Positions 58,230 through 59,838 of a stretch of 59,838 nucleotides of DNA are shown here, one piece after another; positions within the stretch are counted from its first letter, which is position 1, and each line of letters opens with the position of its first letter. This stretch comes from Alphaproteobacteria bacterium (lineage in GTDB: Bacteria > Pseudomonadota > Alphaproteobacteria > UBA7985 > JAUIBT01): contig JAUIDR010000017.1 in the NCBI GenBank assembly GCA_030428565.1, positions 1 to 59,838 on the forward strand, read 5' to 3'. The notes beneath the pieces were generated by a model. That model searched no databases. It was not told the DNA's origin and saw only the letters and a list, made by a program, of their open reading frames with translations. The position numbers and the translations under genes were made by a program.

Positions 58230-59838
58230 CTAATCCTGGGCGACAGTCAAAGGGGTGTCGCCCTCTTGGCGCTGGCACAAGCGGCAGGCCGCATCACGCT
58301 GAACCAACAGCTTTTCCAGCTCTAGGGCCCGATCACGCACGAATTCCAAGCGACAATTTTGTTGGTTGCTCTTCAAAATGGGCGAGGCTTCGGGCTCGGC
58401 AAAGACGGCACAGGTTCCCGCGACATATTCGCCCCAAGCGGCCTGTGTCTCCGCCAATTCCTGATCGTAGGTTCGATCTGCAGTGAGCAACTTCAGGCCT
58501 TGAATGGCGAGCTCCATTGACTGCTCCCAGGCGCGCAAAGATGCCGCTAGGCAGACCTGGACGTCCTCAATCCGCTCTTCGGCCTGGACCAAGCAGTCCA
58601 AATAAGCATCGCGCGTGGCCGGTTGCCCCAAGTGGCGGCCGTCGGCGCTTAAACGAATGGGGAAATCGTATTCATCGCGCACGATGTCGGCATCAGCCGA
58701 TTCGCCCAGCCGCAGACCGGCGCTGGCGACACCATTTGACGCCACGAACCGCAAGCTACGAGCATTTTCCAGAGCGGCTTGATCAGACTCCAAGCCCAAA
58801 GGACCGGCGGTTTCGCAAGCGTGCAGCGGATTTTCAGCCGTCACCATAGTGTCGGTGTAGTCGGTGGAGACCCAGCCTTCGAAGCCGCAGAAACGGATCT
58901 TAGCCCATTCATCCGAACGTTCCAGCAATTGCAGGCCAACGCTGGCACCGGGCAACAAGGCCAGGCGTCGATAGTCGGTGCCGGGGCCTTCGCGCAAGCT
59001 CAAGCGACCGGTCTGCGTCAGGCGAATGATCTTGATATAGGTGATATCTGGAGCCGGAGACGCCGCGATGGGCGCGACTTCGGGCTCGGCGCTTGGCGCG
59101 CTGGTGGGTACAGCAACTTCCGGGTCTAGAGCGGCGACTTGGGGCGCGGTTTCTTCGACTGGTTCTGCGACCGGCTCTTCAACCGGCGCGACGACAGCGA
59201 CCTGTGGCGCGGGCTCTGCGACGGGTTCTTCAACCGGCGCGACGGCGGCGACTTGCGGCGCGGGCTCTGCGACGGGTTCTTCAACCGGTTCGACGGCGGC
59301 GACTTGCGGCTCAGGTTCTGCGACGGGTACTTCAACCGGCGCGACAGCGGCAACTTGCGGCGCGGGCTCTTCGACTGGTTCTTCAACCGGCGCGACGGCG
59401 GCGACTTGCGGCTGAGGCTCTGCGACCGGCTCTTCAACCGGTTCGACGGCGGCGACTTGCGGCTCGGGCTCTGCGACCGGCTCTTCGACCGGTGCGACGA
59501 CAGCGACCTGCGGCGCGGGCACTGCGACCGGCTCCTCGACCGGTGCGACGACAGCGGCTTGCGGCGCGGGCTCTGCGACCGGCTCTTCAACCGGTTCGAC
59601 GGCGGCGACTTGCGGCGCGGGCTCTGCGACCGGCTCCTCTACCGGCGCGACAACAGCGACCTGCGGCTCGGGCTCTGCGACCGGCTCCTCGACCGGTGCG
59701 ACGACAGCAACCTGCGGCTCAGGTTCTGCGACCGGCTCTTCAACCGGTTCGACGGCGGCGACTTGCGGCTCGGGCTCTGCGACCGGCTCTTCGACCGGTG
59801 CGACGACAGCGACCTGCGGCGCGGGCACTGCGACCGGC
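58230..59838 (-). CDS. SH3-domain protein with long Pro/Val/Glu/Ala repeat (paralogue 2, 5' end missing)
   Basis: The gene runs off the right edge, so the start and signal peptide are not seen; at least 535 codons are present. The N-terminal part is an array of 17-residue units of type APVEEPVAEPEPQVAVV. It is followed by a linker, an SH3 domain (LSLREGPGTDYRRLALLPGASVGLQ, CGFEGWVSTDYT) and the same Cys-containing LprI-like C-terminal domain as paralogue 1, ending CRLCQRQ. Acidic Pro-rich arrays of this sort often span the periplasm or bind the cell wall. The paralogues are adjacent with a gap of 196 bases, pointing to tandem duplication. Confidence 0.8.
   Translation of the reverse strand, partial: PVAVPAPQVAVVAPVEEPVAEPEPQVAAVEPVEEPVAEPEPQVAVVAPVEEPVAEPEPQVAVVAPVEEPVAEPAPQVAAVEPVEEPVAEPAPQAAVVAPVEEPVAVPAPQVAVVAPVEEPVAEPEPQVAAVEPVEEPVAEPQPQVAAVAPVEEPVEEPAPQVAAVAPVEVPVAEPEPQVAAVEPVEEPVAEPAPQVAAVAPVEEPVAEPAPQVAVVAPVEEPVAEPVEETAPQVAALDPEVAVPTSAPSAEPEVAPIAASPAPDITYIKIIRLTQTGRLSLREGPGTDYRRLALLPGASVGLQLLERSDEWAKIRFCGFEGWVSTDYTDTMVTAENPLHACETAGPLGLESDQAALENARSLRFVASNGVASAGLRLGESADADIVRDEYDFPIRLSADGRHLGQPATRDAYLDCLVQAEERIEDVQVCLAASLRAWEQSMELAIQGLKLLTADRTYDQELAETQAAWGEYVAGTCAVFAEPEASPILKSNQQNCRLEFVRDRALELEKLLVQRDAACRLCQRQEGDTPLTVAQD
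59164..59838 (-). repeat. 51-bp minisatellite, at least 13 units, in paralogue 2
   Basis: The array keeps an exact 51-base period from 59164 to the right edge: unit starts are at 59164, 59215, 59266 and so on to 59827, with no insertions or deletions. Each unit encodes 17 residues. Units differ by scattered substitutions and fall into a few recurrent types (ending in AVE or AVA/VVA). The array continues beyond the window. Confidence 0.97.

Noticed and set aside
59164-59838. Regular spaced repeats resembling a CRISPR array
   Set aside because: The 51-base units are directly adjacent with no unique spacers, and they translate into a continuous Pro/Val/Glu/Ala repeat in frame with SH3 and C-terminal domains.

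Overview
The window reads as about 60 kb of chromosome from a GC-rich alphaproteobacterium. The main pointers are the gene order lptF-lptG-lptD-surA-pdxA-rsmA, DXP-dependent vitamin B6 synthesis (pdxA and pdxJ), the succinylase route of lysine synthesis (dapD, dapE), cobalamin genes of the cobB/cobO type, a three-subunit glycolate oxidase (glcDEF) and a non-pyrrolysine MttB-type methyltransferase. A Rhodospirillales-like member is my best guess, but no rRNA is present to settle it. I see no prophage, insertion sequence, CRISPR array or plasmid gene. Most of the window is core chromosome, with one clearly AT-rich islet at about 51.5-52.2 kb.

Layout. 0-9 kb (+): cobB, a small unknown gene, then alr-mlaE-mlaF-radA-flavin oxidoreductase, then a lone MttB-family methyltransferase. 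9-17.6 kb (-): the LPS-export and outer-membrane-assembly operon running into pdxA and rsmA, with a REP-like repeat cluster between lptG and lptD. 17.9-20.6 kb: a phosphatase/sulfide:quinone-reductase-like fusion divergent from pdxJ. 20.8-25.6 kb (-): gluconokinase and the RNA block pnp-rpsO-truB. 25.7-34 kb: a VOC protein, a DMT transporter, an orphan NuoE-NuoF fusion, a YHYH protein, a DUF3553 miniprotein, an acetyltransferase, a membrane protein, then dapE and dapD. 34.4-37.8 kb (+): a large hybrid histidine kinase. 37.8-44 kb: a ring-cleaving dioxygenase, an epimerase divergent from a TPR protein, a DUF2330 protein, cobO and a DUF4344 putative peptidase. 44.2-51.4 kb (-): tRNA-Glu, an L,D-transpeptidase, glcD-glcE-glcF, an alpha/beta hydrolase and a TerB protein. 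51.5-52.2 kb: the AT-rich islet. 52.4-59.8 kb: a DinG-like helicase, a second DMT transporter, a uracil-DNA glycosylase and two tandem SH3-domain exported proteins, the last cut by the window edge.

Themes. Envelope building is strongly represented: MlaEF lipid transport, LptFGD, SurA, L,D-transpeptidase and alanine racemase. Two cobalamin genes (cobB, cobO) lie far apart, together with one enzyme family that uses a corrinoid methyl carrier. A striking shared property is in-frame minisatellites in exported or linker protein segments: 18 bp x4 in the surA signal peptide, 15 bp x8 in the L,D-transpeptidase, 51 bp x13 or more in the last gene, 12 bp x4 in gluconokinase, and shorter ones in lptG and the first SH3 gene.

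Many true starts are internal to the longest open frames. Where a Shine-Dalgarno sequence and family length agreed, I moved the start and say so in the entry.
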